Positions 36,991 to 49,383 of a stretch of DNA of 64,000 nucleotides are shown here, in pieces (position 1 is the stretch's first letter; each line of letters starts with the position of its first letter). Position numbers and translations under genes: made by a program. The stretch is from assembly GCF_000182565.1 (NCBI RefSeq), contig NW_015971542.1:320976-384975 (forward strand), written 5' to 3'. Source of the DNA: Spizellomyces punctatus DAOM BR117 (taxonomy: Eukaryota; Chytridiomycota; Chytridiomycetes; Spizellomycetales; Spizellomycetaceae). The notes under the pieces were generated by a model, which ran no database searches, was not told the origin of the DNA, and worked only from the letters and a program-made list of their open reading frames with translations.

Positions 36991-39202
36991 TTAATACGCA
37001 TTTTCTTCGGCAATCTCAATTTCTGCATTGCATTTGTCTAAGAACGCAATTATCTCGCATACTCTATCACGATTTCGTACGATTTCTTGCTCATGAGCTG
37101 TTTGTATTACTCTCTCCAGCTCCTTTGCAACACCTGTTACCAGTAGATCCTCCTGCTCAGCCGAGGTTAGCAAGCCAGCTAATTAAAGGTAGCCATACTC
37201 GAAAGGAAGGTAGCCACATGCCTGATGGTCGCATTTACCCAGACGGAAGTCGTGCGAACTGTTAATAGCATTAACGAGGGCATCTTTGTCGTTCATGATC
37301 TAATGGAGTGTGTGAGGATCATTAAGCAAGGCCTGAAATGCTGTACGACCCACATCTCTCAGCTCATCCTCAACATCCGCGAATCCCATTCCTTCTTTAT
37401 CCTTGTCAATATCTCGTGCAACATCGCCTTTGATGAAACGATCTACCGCAGCAAGTACTGCCTCGCTCAGTCGCTCGTGGAATTCATTCTCAAGTTCCCG
37501 TAACCGAGCAAATGAGGATGCGCCTGTTTCAGTTATGCTTGACGAGAGTTCAGTATAGTTGCGTTCAAACTCTTTTAAGACGTCCTTTTGGTTGAATTGG
37601 TCAGAGAGTAGAAGGTACAATCATTCTCAACCTCGACATACCTCGAATTGCTCTACAAGCGTCATTTCATGAGATAGGAGACCATCGGACAGTGCGTTGC
37701 TCTCTTCGCGGAGGTTTCTAAATAAGTTGTGTATTTCTCCAGGATTATTGGACTGTTGTATCTGTAATAGTAACTGTACCCACTATCAACCACTACAAGC
37801 AAGAGACTTTAGAAATAGCACGGACATAAACATACCCGCTTCTTAATTCCTGAGAATTTCTTACACTTCCCCCAACTTTCAGCATCGGTCTTTTCTTTGG
37901 TCTCAATCAAACATTTTCTAAACATTTCCATCTCTTCCTGTTTTTCGGTAGAGCGTTTCAGGACAAAATGCTTGAGCTCGTTGATGACCACGTCAAATTT
38001 GGCTTGGTATTCCTCACGAAGGTCTGTAAAGGGTTCAGGAGTGATGATCGGTGCAAAGCGTTGGAAGTCAGGATCTTCGGTAAACAGGCTGTTGAAGAGG
38101 CTGTCTATTGAAGGGATATGCGCCGACTGTTGTGTGAACGGGACGCGTTAAGGTGGATGTAGGTAGAGGTAATGCAGGTCGCTGGTACCTCATATAACTC
38201 CTCCTGTTCACTTCTCTTCTTTTCTTGTTCTTTTCTGGCTGCTACTATCTTATCTTCCTCTTCCTGTGCAATGATATCGTCTATGTACTGTTGCTTCGCT
38301 GCTGCTACCTATGGATGAAATATTAATGGTTGAAAAATATTGTGCTTGGAAAAGCTTTTGTACATGCCGAATCATCATCCACAAGTCTGTAATCCAAATA
38401 CCGTAAGCCGCGGATGTGTGCTAAGATGTAGTGGCGATAGTTTTGACTTCTGCATATTGTGTTGCCGGAAAGGTTGAGGACGCGAAGGTTCTCAAATTTG
38501 GCCAGATAATTCACCTGAAATTTAGAAGAGCGTTGGTTGAAAGCAAAGCAGGTCAACGCAAGAGTAATGCCACGAGTACATTTTCCAAAACTGTTAACCC
38601 GTTATTCCCCAGCGACAGCACGTTCAATTTGACAAGATCATCCAAGTTCTCAATTCGTGATATTCGATTATTGTACAGCGTCAAGTCCGTCAATTTCGTA
38701 AGACCCTCCAGCCCCTCGATCTTTGATATATTGTTAAACGACAGATCTGGTGAATTACGGACCACGATCAATACCCATGCGTCAAGCATGAGGAGTTCCA
38801 CAACTCAGGAGGAATAATCGGCCATCTCACCAACCAAGCCATTGCAGGTTTTTGAGGAAACTGATGTTTTCTATCCGTTCGATGATATTATTGTCAATTT
38901 GAAGCTTGGTGAGATTTTCAAACATCCATAGATTATCGATCTTGAGGATATCTAAGGATGATAAAGAAGACAGTATTAGCCGTTTATTCGGATGCTACAT
39001 ACGTAAACTAGGGCACTGTATGCTTAACCCCTCACCCTCCAAACCTACTCTTATAATCTAATCTCAAGGTTGTGACATCTGATGGGTCGATACCTTCCCG
39101 TCTTGCCGTATCAGCGATCTCAGGTGAAGCTTGCTCATTTACGGCCTTTCGAAGAAGGTCTTCGTCAATGACGGTGGGTTCGATGGTGCTGTACGTATTC
39201 AT
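36991..39202 (-). CDS. DRC3: Dynein regulatory complex subunit 3 (LRRC48)
   Basis: Multi-exon gene with start at the ATG complementing 39200-39202. The N-terminus [20 protein letters not shown] is characteristic of DRC3. Leucine-rich repeats follow: [48 protein letters not shown] and [12 protein letters not shown]. The LRR cap is [16 protein letters not shown]. The rest is coiled coil: [40 protein letters not shown], then [20 protein letters not shown] near the end. DRC3 belongs to the nexin-dynein regulatory complex that coordinates axonemal dyneins. Acidic/Lys-rich linkers around 38160-38310 are typical. It shares its 5' region with IFT46. Confidence 0.92.
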
Positions 39203-39522
39203 TTTCTGGCGAGGACGGGTGCCAGGAAAGTGCAATGGTCCAAGTCTTGGATCTCCGACGCATGTGACCAGTTTAAATGATGGTTTACCTAAACCAACTC
39301 GACGCGTCAGGTCGCTCGTTGCTGCTTGCGTGCTAGATCGTGAACTGTAAAGTATTCCAGGTTCATAAAGTAATTACAAGCTGCCGATTTGCCTCGATTT
39401 GTCTGCATGGACTTAATGTTTCCCTTTATTTAAGATATTCCTGTTTTAAAACAGAAGAGGCTGCCTCTCGCCTATGTTCTTCCCGAAAAGACGCCTCAAC
39501 AAGAAAACTCTATAAAAGTGGC
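39203..39522. promoter_or_regulatory. Shared 320-bp intergenic region of DRC3 and IFT46
   Basis: Both start codons of two flagellar genes face away from this segment. It contains a perfect inverted repeat GGTTTA-CC-TAAACC at 39282-39295. This does not fit the RFX X-box consensus exactly. A TATAAAA at 39511-39517 lies too close to the IFT46 ATG to be its TATA box. Confidence 0.5.
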
Positions 39523-41175
39523 ATGTCCGGGTTGCAGGACGACCTCGATTACGCAGTATGTTATCGATCTTTCATCATTTGCAGCCTTGGTAAAACCTAT
39601 TAAATGACTGCTACCCTCTCCAATAGCTTCATACAACCAAAGTGACGAATAATTACTACGACGAAATCCTAGAGCTTACTGGGAGGGAACTTGAGGAGTT
39701 TCCAACACCTATCGACAGGACAGAGGAGAACGATAGCGTGCAGTCAAGATCAATGGGTACGTCAAGGATCATTCCTCCATTAGGTGTCAGAATGCTTTTG
39801 TAATTCATCGCACAGAAGGACACAACGAACGCGGTGACAGTCCACCGTCTGCAAACTTGACGGAAAGTGATGAAGAGTATGACGAAGATGAGGAGGAGGA
39901 TGAGGAAGACATTCCTGCTTCCGTACGTATGCGTATCTTGGATTTACTTTGGCGTGTTCTCAACGGATCCCATATCTCATAGGGCATCTCATCCCACCCC
40001 GGACGACCGTCCGCAGCCCCTGCCGGTCGGACAGGTCTAGGAAGACAAAAACAAGATCTCGACGGGGTGACAGTAGGAGGAACCAATGGCTTGCTAGATG
40101 ACGACGACGAGGATTACGACGAGAATGACGACGACTTCTCAACCGGCGGCCATGGTGGATTTTCAACGAAAAGGTATACATCCTGAAATGTCTTGTCATT
40201 AGGACAAGGCATGATTGAGACATTTATGGTGATTCTCAGCCGAACAAGCAGTTTCGGCGGCGGTGGCACATCTTACAAAGAGCTCTCCGTAAACGACGAA
40301 CTTCAAGAGCTCTTTCAATATATCCAACGATATAAACCCCAAGAACAGGAGCTTGAAACGGAATTAAAGTCTTTCATTCCGGACTATGTTCCAGCAATCG
40401 GGGATATTGATGCCTTCATCAAGGTACAGAGTCCAAATTCAAGTGGCATATCTCTGGCTGTTAACCTCACACTCTTCTCAGATCCCTCGCCCGGACGGAA
40501 ACCCGGATCAGCTAGGACTGCTTTCTCTAGATGAACCCAATACCGAGCAATCTGACCCCACCGGTAATAAAATAATACTTGCCATCTGCATTGTTTGCAT
40601 GTCTAAACTTTGACCAAACCGTAGTTCTCGATCTCCATCTCCGCGCGATAACCAAATCCACAGCACCAATACCAACAACCGTTCGTTCCATTGACCCTAT
40701 AAATCTCAAAACAAATCCAAAGCTTATTGATGCATGGATCAAGAACACACGAGACCTGCATGCACACAAACCACCCCAAACTGTTCATTATACAAAACGA
40801 ATGCCCGACATAGAAGAGTTGATGCAGGTCTGGCCGTCGCAGGTTGAAGAAGGATTGGCAAAGGTGGGACGTACTGCAGGCAATCTGCGAAGACTTCACT
40901 TGTACTAACCTTTGCCGGGGTTCCTGTAGGTTAATCTACCGACTGCAGATATTGACCTTCCCCTCTCACAATTCGCCGCATTCTTGTCACTCATCCTCGA
41001 CATACCAATTTCCAGTCCATCCCAGCCCTCAAGTAAAAATCAATCTTCATATCCTTCACAAAAGGGAGCTGCACCAACCCATGTCGTGGAAGCTCTGCAT
41101 GTCATGTTTACTTTGTATTCAGAATTTAAAAACTCGGCACATTTCAAGGCAATGGAACGAAGTGCGCCCAGTTGA
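39523..41175 (+). CDS. IFT46: Intraflagellar transport protein 46
   Basis: Multi-exon gene. Exon 1 (39523-39555) encodes MSGLQDDLDYA. Exons 2-4 are acidic and low in complexity, with runs of Glu/Asp and FSTGGHGGFSTKSRTSSFGG. The conserved IFT46 domain begins at ELQELFQYIQRYKPQEQELE, then PDYVPAIGDIDAFIK, PRPDGNPDQLGLLSLDEP, KPPQTVHYTKRMPDIEELMQ, then NLPTADIDLPLSQFAAFLS and finally LHVMFTLYSEFKNSAHFKAM. It is an IFT-B core subunit carrying outer-arm dynein and other cargo during flagellum assembly. The C-terminal joins follow GT..AG introns with the family alignment. The second exon's start is less certain. Confidence 0.93.
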
Positions 41176-41272
41176 GAATAGAATAAATGAGTTCCAAATT
41201 CTTCGATCTTTTCCTTAGGGTACTTCCAGGGACACAATCTCAAACGGCCATTCGCGAAGAAGAGAGGATCCC

Positions 41273-42882
41273 CTAAATCCTAAGCCCAGCGACACCAGAG
41301 GCCAACACGTCCCAAATAACAAGCTTTCCATCAACGCCGCTGGTCGAGAATTTGGTAACATTGTCAGGGTACCCGGCATATGGACGGACAGATCTAGGGG
41401 TTGAGAATGTGCAATGAAAAATGAGACCTTTAGCACTCATCAGCATCACATCTTGTCGTTACTCACGTAATCGTGTTTTGGTGCGTGGTATTGAGTTCCA
41501 CGTCTTGGTTTGTTTGTTGAGCCCTGCTGTCCATCTGCTGGAATACTCGGAAGGCGCTATTGGCTGCGACGGATTTCTTCTGACCTTGATCAAGCTTTCC
41601 AACAAGCTCCCTAAGATCATTACATGATATGAGCATCGATCTTGTTCGTTCTCCAATTAGCTACCTACCACTGGCCACCGCGCTGGGCAAATAAGAAAGG
41701 CACACAGTCATGACCAACTCCGATAATGCTTGTTTCTGACGCAAAGATTATGGACACAATCGGCAGGGCATTCGTCGGAATGGTGATAACGGGGTTATTC
41801 GGTCCACTGGCAAGGGATACGACTGAGTTGTGAGCTGTTGCACAGGGATCAACTCCGCGTAAGCTACATGCTGATGACAGACGTGCACAGAGGAGCAGGT
41901 TAGCACTTACAGGACCATGCAACATAATTTCCGCTAGGAGAGAATGCCACGCTGTGCACCCAACCATCGTTGTCAAACTCCCCACACAGGGTATGCAACG
42001 GAAGCTTATCCCCCCACACAGGGTTTGAGGCTCTGGGAGGCGTGAGTGTGAACGGAGGAGTATGGATCGATGTAAACGAGTGGATTGACTTACTTCCCGT
42101 CAACACCTTTAATGTACGCGGAGAACACACGTGTCTGTTCGAAAATTCATGACAGTTAGTGCTCGTTTTGCATCTCTCAGCACGTATAATTAACCGACCT
42201 TCATATCGGTAGAACCGGCAACGAGCAAGATATTATCCGGATGCCAATCCAACGATAAAATTGTACTCTTAATAGGCTTTTTGATATGTTTGCTTCCCCA
42301 CCAATTGTTCTCCTCCTCAAAATAGCAGATCGAAATCAAGCGAGCACCACTGGCCACCGCGAACTTGTTCTCTTTGGGACTCCATCTGACATAAGTGGCA
42401 GCACGATTAATCCGCAAATGCACCAGGCTGTGACCCCATTTTCCCTCAGTAGGATTCCAGGTCCACACATAGGCGTTACGGTCCTGAGAGCAAGTCACAA
42501 TACGGTTGGTTTCGGGAGCCCAGTCTATTGAGGTAACGAGCTGGTCATGCTAGAAAAATCAAAGGATATCTCTGTCAGCATGTCACACGCTGTTAAATAA
42601 CCTTTTAGGGATAGGAGCGCGAAACAGTTACCCCAGTGAGTGTCTCCGTCAGCTCCCACCCGCTTCCATTCCGTTGGTAAATCTCAACGGTATTATCATT
42701 CGGGCATATGGCAACCTCTGCATTCGAGTACGCGTGAGGTGAGTGGAGGAGTGGGCGGAAAACATGGTTGTTGGCGCGTGAGGCGACCGTGTAGTTAACC
42801 ACTTACGTGTGCGGTCCTTGTTGAAGGCGTGGCAAGAAATGGGACGGCCCCAAACCAACTGGTGAACTTCGGGTGAGGTCAT
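41273..42882 (-). CDS. ARPC1: Actin-related protein 2/3 complex subunit 1 (ARPC1/Arc40)
   Basis: Multi-exon WD40 protein starting at the ATG complementing 42880-42882 ([20 protein letters not shown]). Blade sequences follow the family: [109 protein letters not shown] and [19 protein letters not shown]. The last exon ends [20 protein letters not shown] plus five residues. ARPC1 is the beta-propeller subunit of Arp2/3, which nucleates branched actin. Its presence agrees with an actin-motile or zoosporic cell type, though Arp2/3 is widespread in fungi. It is convergent with IFT46, with 97 bp between the stops. Confidence 0.93.
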
Positions 42883-43444
42883 AGCGGGCACTCAACGTAA
42901 TATGCTTTCTTATTAGGTAGGAAGGGGAGGACTCTGTTCAGTCTACAACCCCTTGATGATGTTGGGAATGGTGGAGATGACTCGAAATCCGCCTACGCCA
43001 AGCAGAACGCCAGCCAACATTGGAGTCGATCACGTGGATACATTAGGTAATCCTCGTCAAGCCAGTTCGGATTTCCTCGTTGGAAGTGGGAATGGTATGA
43101 TAATGTCTTGGCATTTAGTCATGAATAGTTGCAGCAGCATTGTATTAGAAAGAGATTGCAAAGCGACAAGATCAATCCTGCTTCCGACTGCTCCATCCGG
43201 ATGAGTTGCCTTCATCTCAGACGCTTCATGAGGAGGAGCCTCGATCAGCATGAAGTCTTTTTGATAAAGATGACATAGGAACCTGCGTATTGATGCCTGC
43301 TTCAAAATTAGCAGAGATTGACTAAGGATGCACACAGTAGCAATCGACTAATATTTAACATGAACCATCATAACGGCTGGCCAGCTCCAACGATACATCT
43401 GCTCCTTTCAATTTCAAATCGGCTACTTTAACAATGGCGAGGAA
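42883..43444. other. Region between ARPC1 start and RPL22 stop
   Basis: A minus-strand frame at 43057-43335 is 92 codons long but lacks family resemblance. A further frame downstream (about 43018-42944) would give a short hydrophobic peptide starting MLAGVLLGVGGFRVISTIPN. A small spliced minus-strand gene with a terminal membrane segment is conceivable but unproven. Otherwise this is the ARPC1 promoter. Confidence 0.3.
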
Positions 43445-44067
43445 TTATTCTTCTTCTACCCCTTCCCCACCCTCAGGCTCCGCAATATTGAAATAGCGAA
43501 GCTCGTACGTGTTTTTACTGATTGCAATGACTCTGACCCAGTCTCGGAGGCGATTCTTCTTCAAGAACCTCTGGTACAAATGCGGACATGAATTTAGACT
43601 CAATAGTGGCTGTGGACGTAGCTAGCAACGGACCTTTGTCAGATATTTGAGATAGCGTTTGGAGATCCTGACGCCGGGGAGCACCTCAATGACAATGGAG
43701 TGATTGGTACGAGTGACATTTACCGCGTCACTTAGCTTCCCAGTGCGGCCGTCAACCTTAATACGCTCACGCAAGAATCTTTCCTATATCGGAAGGTGTT
43801 TGGTGATTGTGTAGTGTCTCAAGTAACGCATGCATTGGGAGCCTTACAAACGAAGCAACATCTATAATCCCATCGCTCGCTGGGACAGAGCAATCAATTG
43901 TAAACTTTACAGGAACTTTTCTGGCCTTTTCTTTCTTTCGCTTTCTGGTGATATTGGTCGCGTACACACCCTTCTAATTGTGCATAACCGTAACGTGGTG
44001 TACCAGACGGTGAGAACTGGATTCTGAACTCCAGACTATGATATTCCGAACTTACCGTCTTTGGCAT
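43445..44067 (-). CDS. RPL22: Cytosolic 60S ribosomal protein L22 (eL22)
   Basis: CDS complement(join(43445..43570,43634..43783,43848..43940,44056..44067)), 126 aa, the usual size. The first coding exon is only 12 nt (MPKT), as is common in fungal ribosomal protein genes. Conserved parts are [60 protein letters not shown] and [20 protein letters not shown]. It ends in an acidic tail (GGEGVEEE). The acceptor after exon 1 is CAGAAAG rather than the CAG seven bases upstream, because only the former keeps frame. It is divergent from NTAQ1 with 158 bp between starts. Confidence 0.95.
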
Positions 44068-44225
44068 TTTGGCGATAGTCTGCTGACTTGGTGGGGCAAC
44101 TTACAAGACGATGTCCTTCACGCAAACAGGAACGTAATGGAAAGCTTGCTTACCAAACCCTCACGATCATTACTTGCTAAGCCACCGTCATTGCTCTTGG
44201 TGGGCGTTGCGACTCACTCGTACTG

Positions 44226-45367
44226 ATGGCCATGTCGTCCAGTGAAGCAGCTCTCTCCTTATTTCCGTACACTAGGTGCTATTGTGAAGAAAACGTTTAT
44301 AACTTTTGCCGGCTTATCGAAGAGGGAGCATCTAGTGACTTGCCTCAGATTGCCACTGTCGTGTCCAATGCCAATGTCGCAGAAACCTTTGTCGTTTTCG
44401 TATCGAGTGAGATAGGATGGGTAGGTGCCGGGCTGGGGTGAAGAGAGATCGAAACACAGCTTGTGCTTGGCCGGTCGTCGTTCTCTGTAGAATGACGAGA
44501 TATATAGTGACAGTCACCAAATACTTGTTCTCTATACTCATAGTTTGAAGGTTGATACCTCTTATCTTGCCTTTTCTTTCTAGGTTGAGATGCACAAGCA
44601 AAAGTCTGGCAAAGTCGCTGAGGATGGAAGAATTATTTGGGTATGCTGGGTTCCGCCGAAACTGTACGATGGTCATTCATTGAGCCATATCGCGGTTTCT
44701 GCCAGGACTACCATGTTTTTGCTATTGTGAAACCTAAAAATGCGCCAAGTACCATGGTGTATGACTTCGATACAATGCTAGACTTCCCGACCCCTTTTTC
44801 AAATTATATAAATGAGAGTTTTAGGTCTTCCCGATTTCCAAGGTGAGTCCGGGTCAAGTCTTTGAATTTGAAAATCTCTAACTTCAAACTGCTTACTTAG
44901 AAAGTTCCGCATTGTGCCTGCCAAAGACTATCTGCTCCATTTCGCTAGTGACCGACGGCACATGGTGCGAATTCGGTTTCCCCTCTCAATTGTTCTCTCT
45001 CTTTCTATCATATCGCTAACCATTTGTCTTGACATTTTGTTTTGACATTTCCAAGAGAATGCCCGGCTCGGATGCTTCATCAGAATCACCGGAATTATAT
45101 AGTGCGCCGCCGCCTTTATACCCCCCCATTAAATCTTCCATCCCTCTCTCCTCCTCAGCATTTCTACCAGTGAATGCGAGCTCCGAACTATCCAGATATT
45201 GGGGATCTGCGCATAATTGTCCCATTACTGATGAACACAGGTTACCTTTATATTTGCGGATGGGGGAGGAAATGGGAGGAGGGGAGAGTTCGGACGTGGT
45301 GACCTACGCTACCACAGGGTTTGGTAAGGTCGTAGACCTGCCAGGATTGTGCAAAGCGTTCGGCTGA
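44226..45367 (+). CDS. NTAQ1: Protein N-terminal glutamine amidohydrolase
   Basis: CDS join(44226..44420,44584..44640,44706..44842,44901..44964,45056..45367), 254 aa. It converts N-terminal Gln to Glu, feeding the Arg/N-degron pathway. The catalytic Cys is in TRCYCEENVYNFCRLIEEG. The His/Asp site is in IIWDYHVFAIVKPKN and VYDFDTMLDFPTPF. FRIVPAKDYLLHFASDRRHM matches the family. The C-terminal third carries PPPLYPPI and a Ser-rich linker of about 40 residues, longer than in animal NTAQ1, before the conserved end. NTAQ1 is absent from budding yeast, which uses an unrelated NTA1, so this is the ancestral-type enzyme. Confidence 0.92.
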
Positions 45368-45661
45368 TGGTATTAGTGCATGTTCTACTTGCAACACCTG
45401 GCTGGCAGGTCGAGCTGTATGAGTACGTGTCGGATTACGTAATCAGCTCTCCGACACCAGTAGTTGGCAGACGGTTATCTTGTTCTGCAGACGAGTTCGA
45501 AGAGATGTGTGAAGTGCTATCCGAAGCAGAACAGTCGTCTCACTTTCCTCTAAATAATGTCCAAATCCCCAAAGCAAATAAAAAGCACGTGTTGATCAAA
45601 ACAAATCCAAGAATTTTTGGACGGAGGGCTCCCTGTCCCCTAATCATATTGCGATTTCAGC

Positions 45662-48600
45662 ATGTTCATCATTTGTATCAGTTTCTTTATACTGTCTGTT
45701 ATTGCCCGAACATGTGCTATATCTACCAAAGCCGCTCTCTCCCCTCAACACCTGCAACGTCGCGAGAGCACATCGATGAATCCTAGGGCCGGTCATTACT
45801 GCGACGGATTACAGCCAATTACCGGACAGACAACCGGTTACATAACCTCATATTGGAAAGAAGTACCTGCAAATGTTCAACCGTCCGATTGGACCTTGCC
45901 GCCTGTGGATGTTCAATACCGGAACCAAATGAATTGCCGGTGGCAGATAGTTGCTGATAAGGGGAAAATCATATCGGTAGTTATCGTTACATATATGGTC
46001 TGCTCACATGAGACAATCTGATATAAAGCAGTTGCTTCTGAACCTAGCTCGAATTCGAGTTCTTTCACACAGAATGCGGCTGGGACTTTGTTGATATCTA
46101 CGATGGACCAGATACCCAGTCCAGACAGTTGGGACACTTATGTGGAAACAGGGGCAAGGAAAGGGGCTTCAACGACGTAATCACATCGTCTAATAACTCA
46201 ATAACGGTCGTCTTCACATCGGACGTGGCCATTACGACAACTGGGTTTATTGCCATGTTCAAGGTCATGGGTACGTTCACTTTTGAGCTTCTTGATTCTC
46301 AGATGGCATGTTGTTGACCGTGTGCCCCTTGATAGAGCGGACCAAAATGTGCTTCGACAGCACAGATTGCAGCGGGCACCAGTGCCTTGGAGGGGTGTGC
46401 CAGTGTGGAAGTGACCGCAGAGGAGATTTTTGCCAATTTTGTAAGGTTTTATTCACAGGCAACACAACGAACATAATCATAATATCCCTTTATTATTGAA
46501 GCATCATCAGGCTTTCAGGCCTTTACGCCACGAGAGTTTCACTCTGCTGCCTATTCTCCAGCTCAAGATGTGCGTGATGTGATCTTTTGCGTCAATGCTC
46601 ACGAGACGACGTATTGTTGACCTTTTCCTTTAGACCATGTACATAACGTTTGGTGAGAGTGATATCCGCGGGCAACCCCCACTGAACGATATGTTTGCCT
46701 ACCATGTAGGTGAGTCGAGGGGAGCTGCTCAGAATGCAATGACAGCGTGGCTGACGTTGATATCTGTAATTCAGCTACCAATACGTGGGAGCAGATAACA
46801 AATACGAGTAGCGCGCCCGTCGGCCGGCTGTATCATTCGACGTGGGTTACCGATGACGGTAATCTCATAATGTACGGTGGGTCATATCCGAACGGCATTT
46901 CAAATAATGATCTTTGGCGATTTCGCCCAGGTACATGCTTTTATGTTTGAATGCTTTTAATGTTCTGATGTTCGTGAATAGCTGATTCGGCTGTTATCTG
47001 TCGTAGATAAAAAGTCTTGGGACCGCATTGTAGTACGCTCCGACATAAATGACAGAAAAAACTTGCCTCCCGGAAACTTGAACGGGGCTGCGACTGCACT
47101 AGTGCGCAATGGCGGTTCTCCTATGATATACGTAGTTGGTGGGTACACCAACGACGCAACAAGAGGAACTCGTGAAGCGTATGTCTTTGATCTTGGTATG
47201 CTAATTTGCTTCATTGTTGCCAATCAGTTGGCATCAGCCACTATTCTCGTCTCATATATGTGGATATGTGTCAGTCGCAGGTGTGTGGACCCAGCTTCCA
47301 TCGGCCCCAGTCAAAACTTTTGGAGCGTCTCTCATTTACCACCCCGCTACCAATACGCTTCACCTGATCGGAGGGTACCGGTTTGATGTAGGAGAACCCA
47401 CACTAGGCTATACCAGTTACGTCTACTCCATCGACGCAGGGCTATGGTACGTTGGAGCATGGCAGAGTTATACCACGATGAATATCTGGAATCGTGGTGA
47501 ATATATCGGAGACGATGTGGGAGTTGTGACTGGGGGTTTACGACCTCTATTAGTTCAGAATGATATTGACATGGAATGTTTTACGGAGACAGTGAGAGTG
47601 CTGGACCTGGGTACGCAAAATATCTGCTACATTGCAACGAAATCTCTGTAAATCATGCTTACATGTGCTCTCTCTTTTGCAGCCTGCAACAAGATTGTGG
47701 GCAAGCAATTGGGCTTTCCCTTTCGTCGAAAAGGTCACTCGATGGTAGTCACGAACAATGGTACACTGCTTCTAGCTGGCGGGAGCAATGGATTCAACTT
47801 GAACGATATCGTTTCCGCGCCATCGAGCAGTCTCAAACCAACGACATCACGCGAGGATAGAGATGCGTGCGCCGTGCAACAGTGGTGTGAGCTTTACTAT
47901 GACTGCACGGACTGTCTCGCCAGGAGCTTTTGCGGATGGTGTGGAGATCGGTGTGTGTATGTTGGAGGAGGCACTGCGACGGTGCCGATGGCGGGAAATG
48001 CGACTTGCCCCGGTGCAGTGTCAAAAAACATTGCGCAATGCCCGCTGAGTGAGTTGAAAATTAATCTCTTGCATGCTTGAGTAAATTGCTCAATGTAGTA
48101 CTGGGCTTGCATTGCAGGACTCCCTTTGAAACTTTCGAGTCCAGTAAACGCAACAGTTTCTTTAGGTGGATATGTTGATTATAAAGCCAGCATCGATGCC
48201 CCAGACAAAGGTGGGGCAGATCTTTCAGATCTTTTCGGTCTTATCATGCTGACCTCCATTACCAAGATCTACTTTTCACTGTTTCTGCAAACCCTTCTAG
48301 CGCTCACCTCAACCTCACAATCATATCCATCCGGCCAATCGGGGTTGTTTCATCTGTGACTGGAACTCTGGTTCTCCTTGCGTCAGACTACCGACAGATA
48401 CCAGGAGACTACGTTATCCGTGTCAGCTACCCGGCTCCCGCAAATCAGAGGCGCCAACTCACACAGCCACCAGCCGTACAGTTCACTCTGCTAGTCGAAA
48501 CAAGGGTACCAGAGGAAACTGGTAGTGGAACTGGTTCCTCAGGATTTCGGATAGATTCGCAAGACATTACGACGTTTGTGGTGATATTTGTGTCATCTGT

Positions 48601-49383
48601 GCTACTAAGTATGTCTGCTACGTACCTCCTTCGTCGAATGCGAGAACGACTACGGCTGTTGAGATTGGTGAGGGAAGGCGAGATACCAATTATGCCTAAA
48701 GAGCCTCCGAAGATTTACGAGGTTGAGCTCGAAATGACGGGAATGCCGGGGAGTGAGGCATTACTACGAAGTCGTGCGAGAGCGCGGGGATCCGGGGATA
48801 CGATTGGGTCAATTCCTCGCCGAAAAGCGGCTACAGATGGTGCAGAAGCGAAAACGGATCCGGAGGGCTTGGAACTGTATAACCTGCGTGAAGGGCAGAT
48901 TTTGCGTACGGTACATATGGACGATGAGGAGCACAAAGGGGAGTCAAAAACTCCGAGACGTAGAAGTGGAGGACGATCGGGGACCACAAGCATAATACAA
49001 TACGTGAGTTCCTACTTGGTTCCTCATTCAAAGAGCTCATGCCTGATGTACCATGATTACAGCCACTCTCCGTCCACCCGTTTTCATATCTACCTCAGCA
49101 GGAAGGGGATGCTTCCACGTCGCCAGAATCGTCAGATCCTCTAATAACAACCTCTTACCTCATCCTCCTCCCAGGGGCGCATGTTCAAGTTTCTCAAGGG
49201 ATGCTGCCTTCTGTCCAAATTGCGACCGCGGTCCTTTATGACAAGACAGCCAAAAACTCACGCCATACGAATAGTGGTGGACATAGGCAAAGGGGTCGGG
49301 TGATGCCTGGTTTTATGAGGGGAATTTGGCAATACTGTGTTGACTTGTGGAATATTGAGGTTCTTGTCGGCGGACGCTTTTAG
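45662..49383 (+). CDS. Attractin-like type I membrane protein (CUB, EGF-like, kelch, PSI, TM)
   Basis: Multi-exon gene. A clear signal peptide (MFIICISFFILSVIARTCA) is followed by a CUB domain (MNCRWQIVADKGKI, FFHTECGWDFVDIYDG, SITVVFTSDV). A short Cys cluster follows (MCFDSTDCSGHQCLGG, QCGSDRRGDFCQF), which is EGF-like. Kelch repeats follow: TMYITFGESDIRGQPPLNDM, LIMYGGSYPNGISNNDLWRF, IYVVGGYTNDATRGT, LHLIGGYRF and TLLLAGGSNGFNLNDI. Then comes a PSI-type domain (WCELYYDCTDCLARSFCGWC), a stalk, one TM segment (DITTFVVIFVSSVLLSMSAT) and a basic cytoplasmic tail. The order resembles attractin/MEGF8 of animals. The function in fungi is unknown to me; surface recognition or adhesion is an inference. 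Confidence 0.87.

Noticed and set aside
39511-39517. TATAAAA upstream of IFT46
   Set aside because: It lies only five bases before the start codon, too close to act as a TATA box for that start.
43057-43335. Minus-strand ORF with a faint resemblance to a tRNA-synthetase motif (QKDFMLIEAP)
   Set aside because: No other synthetase motif is found nearby and the flanks do not splice to one.
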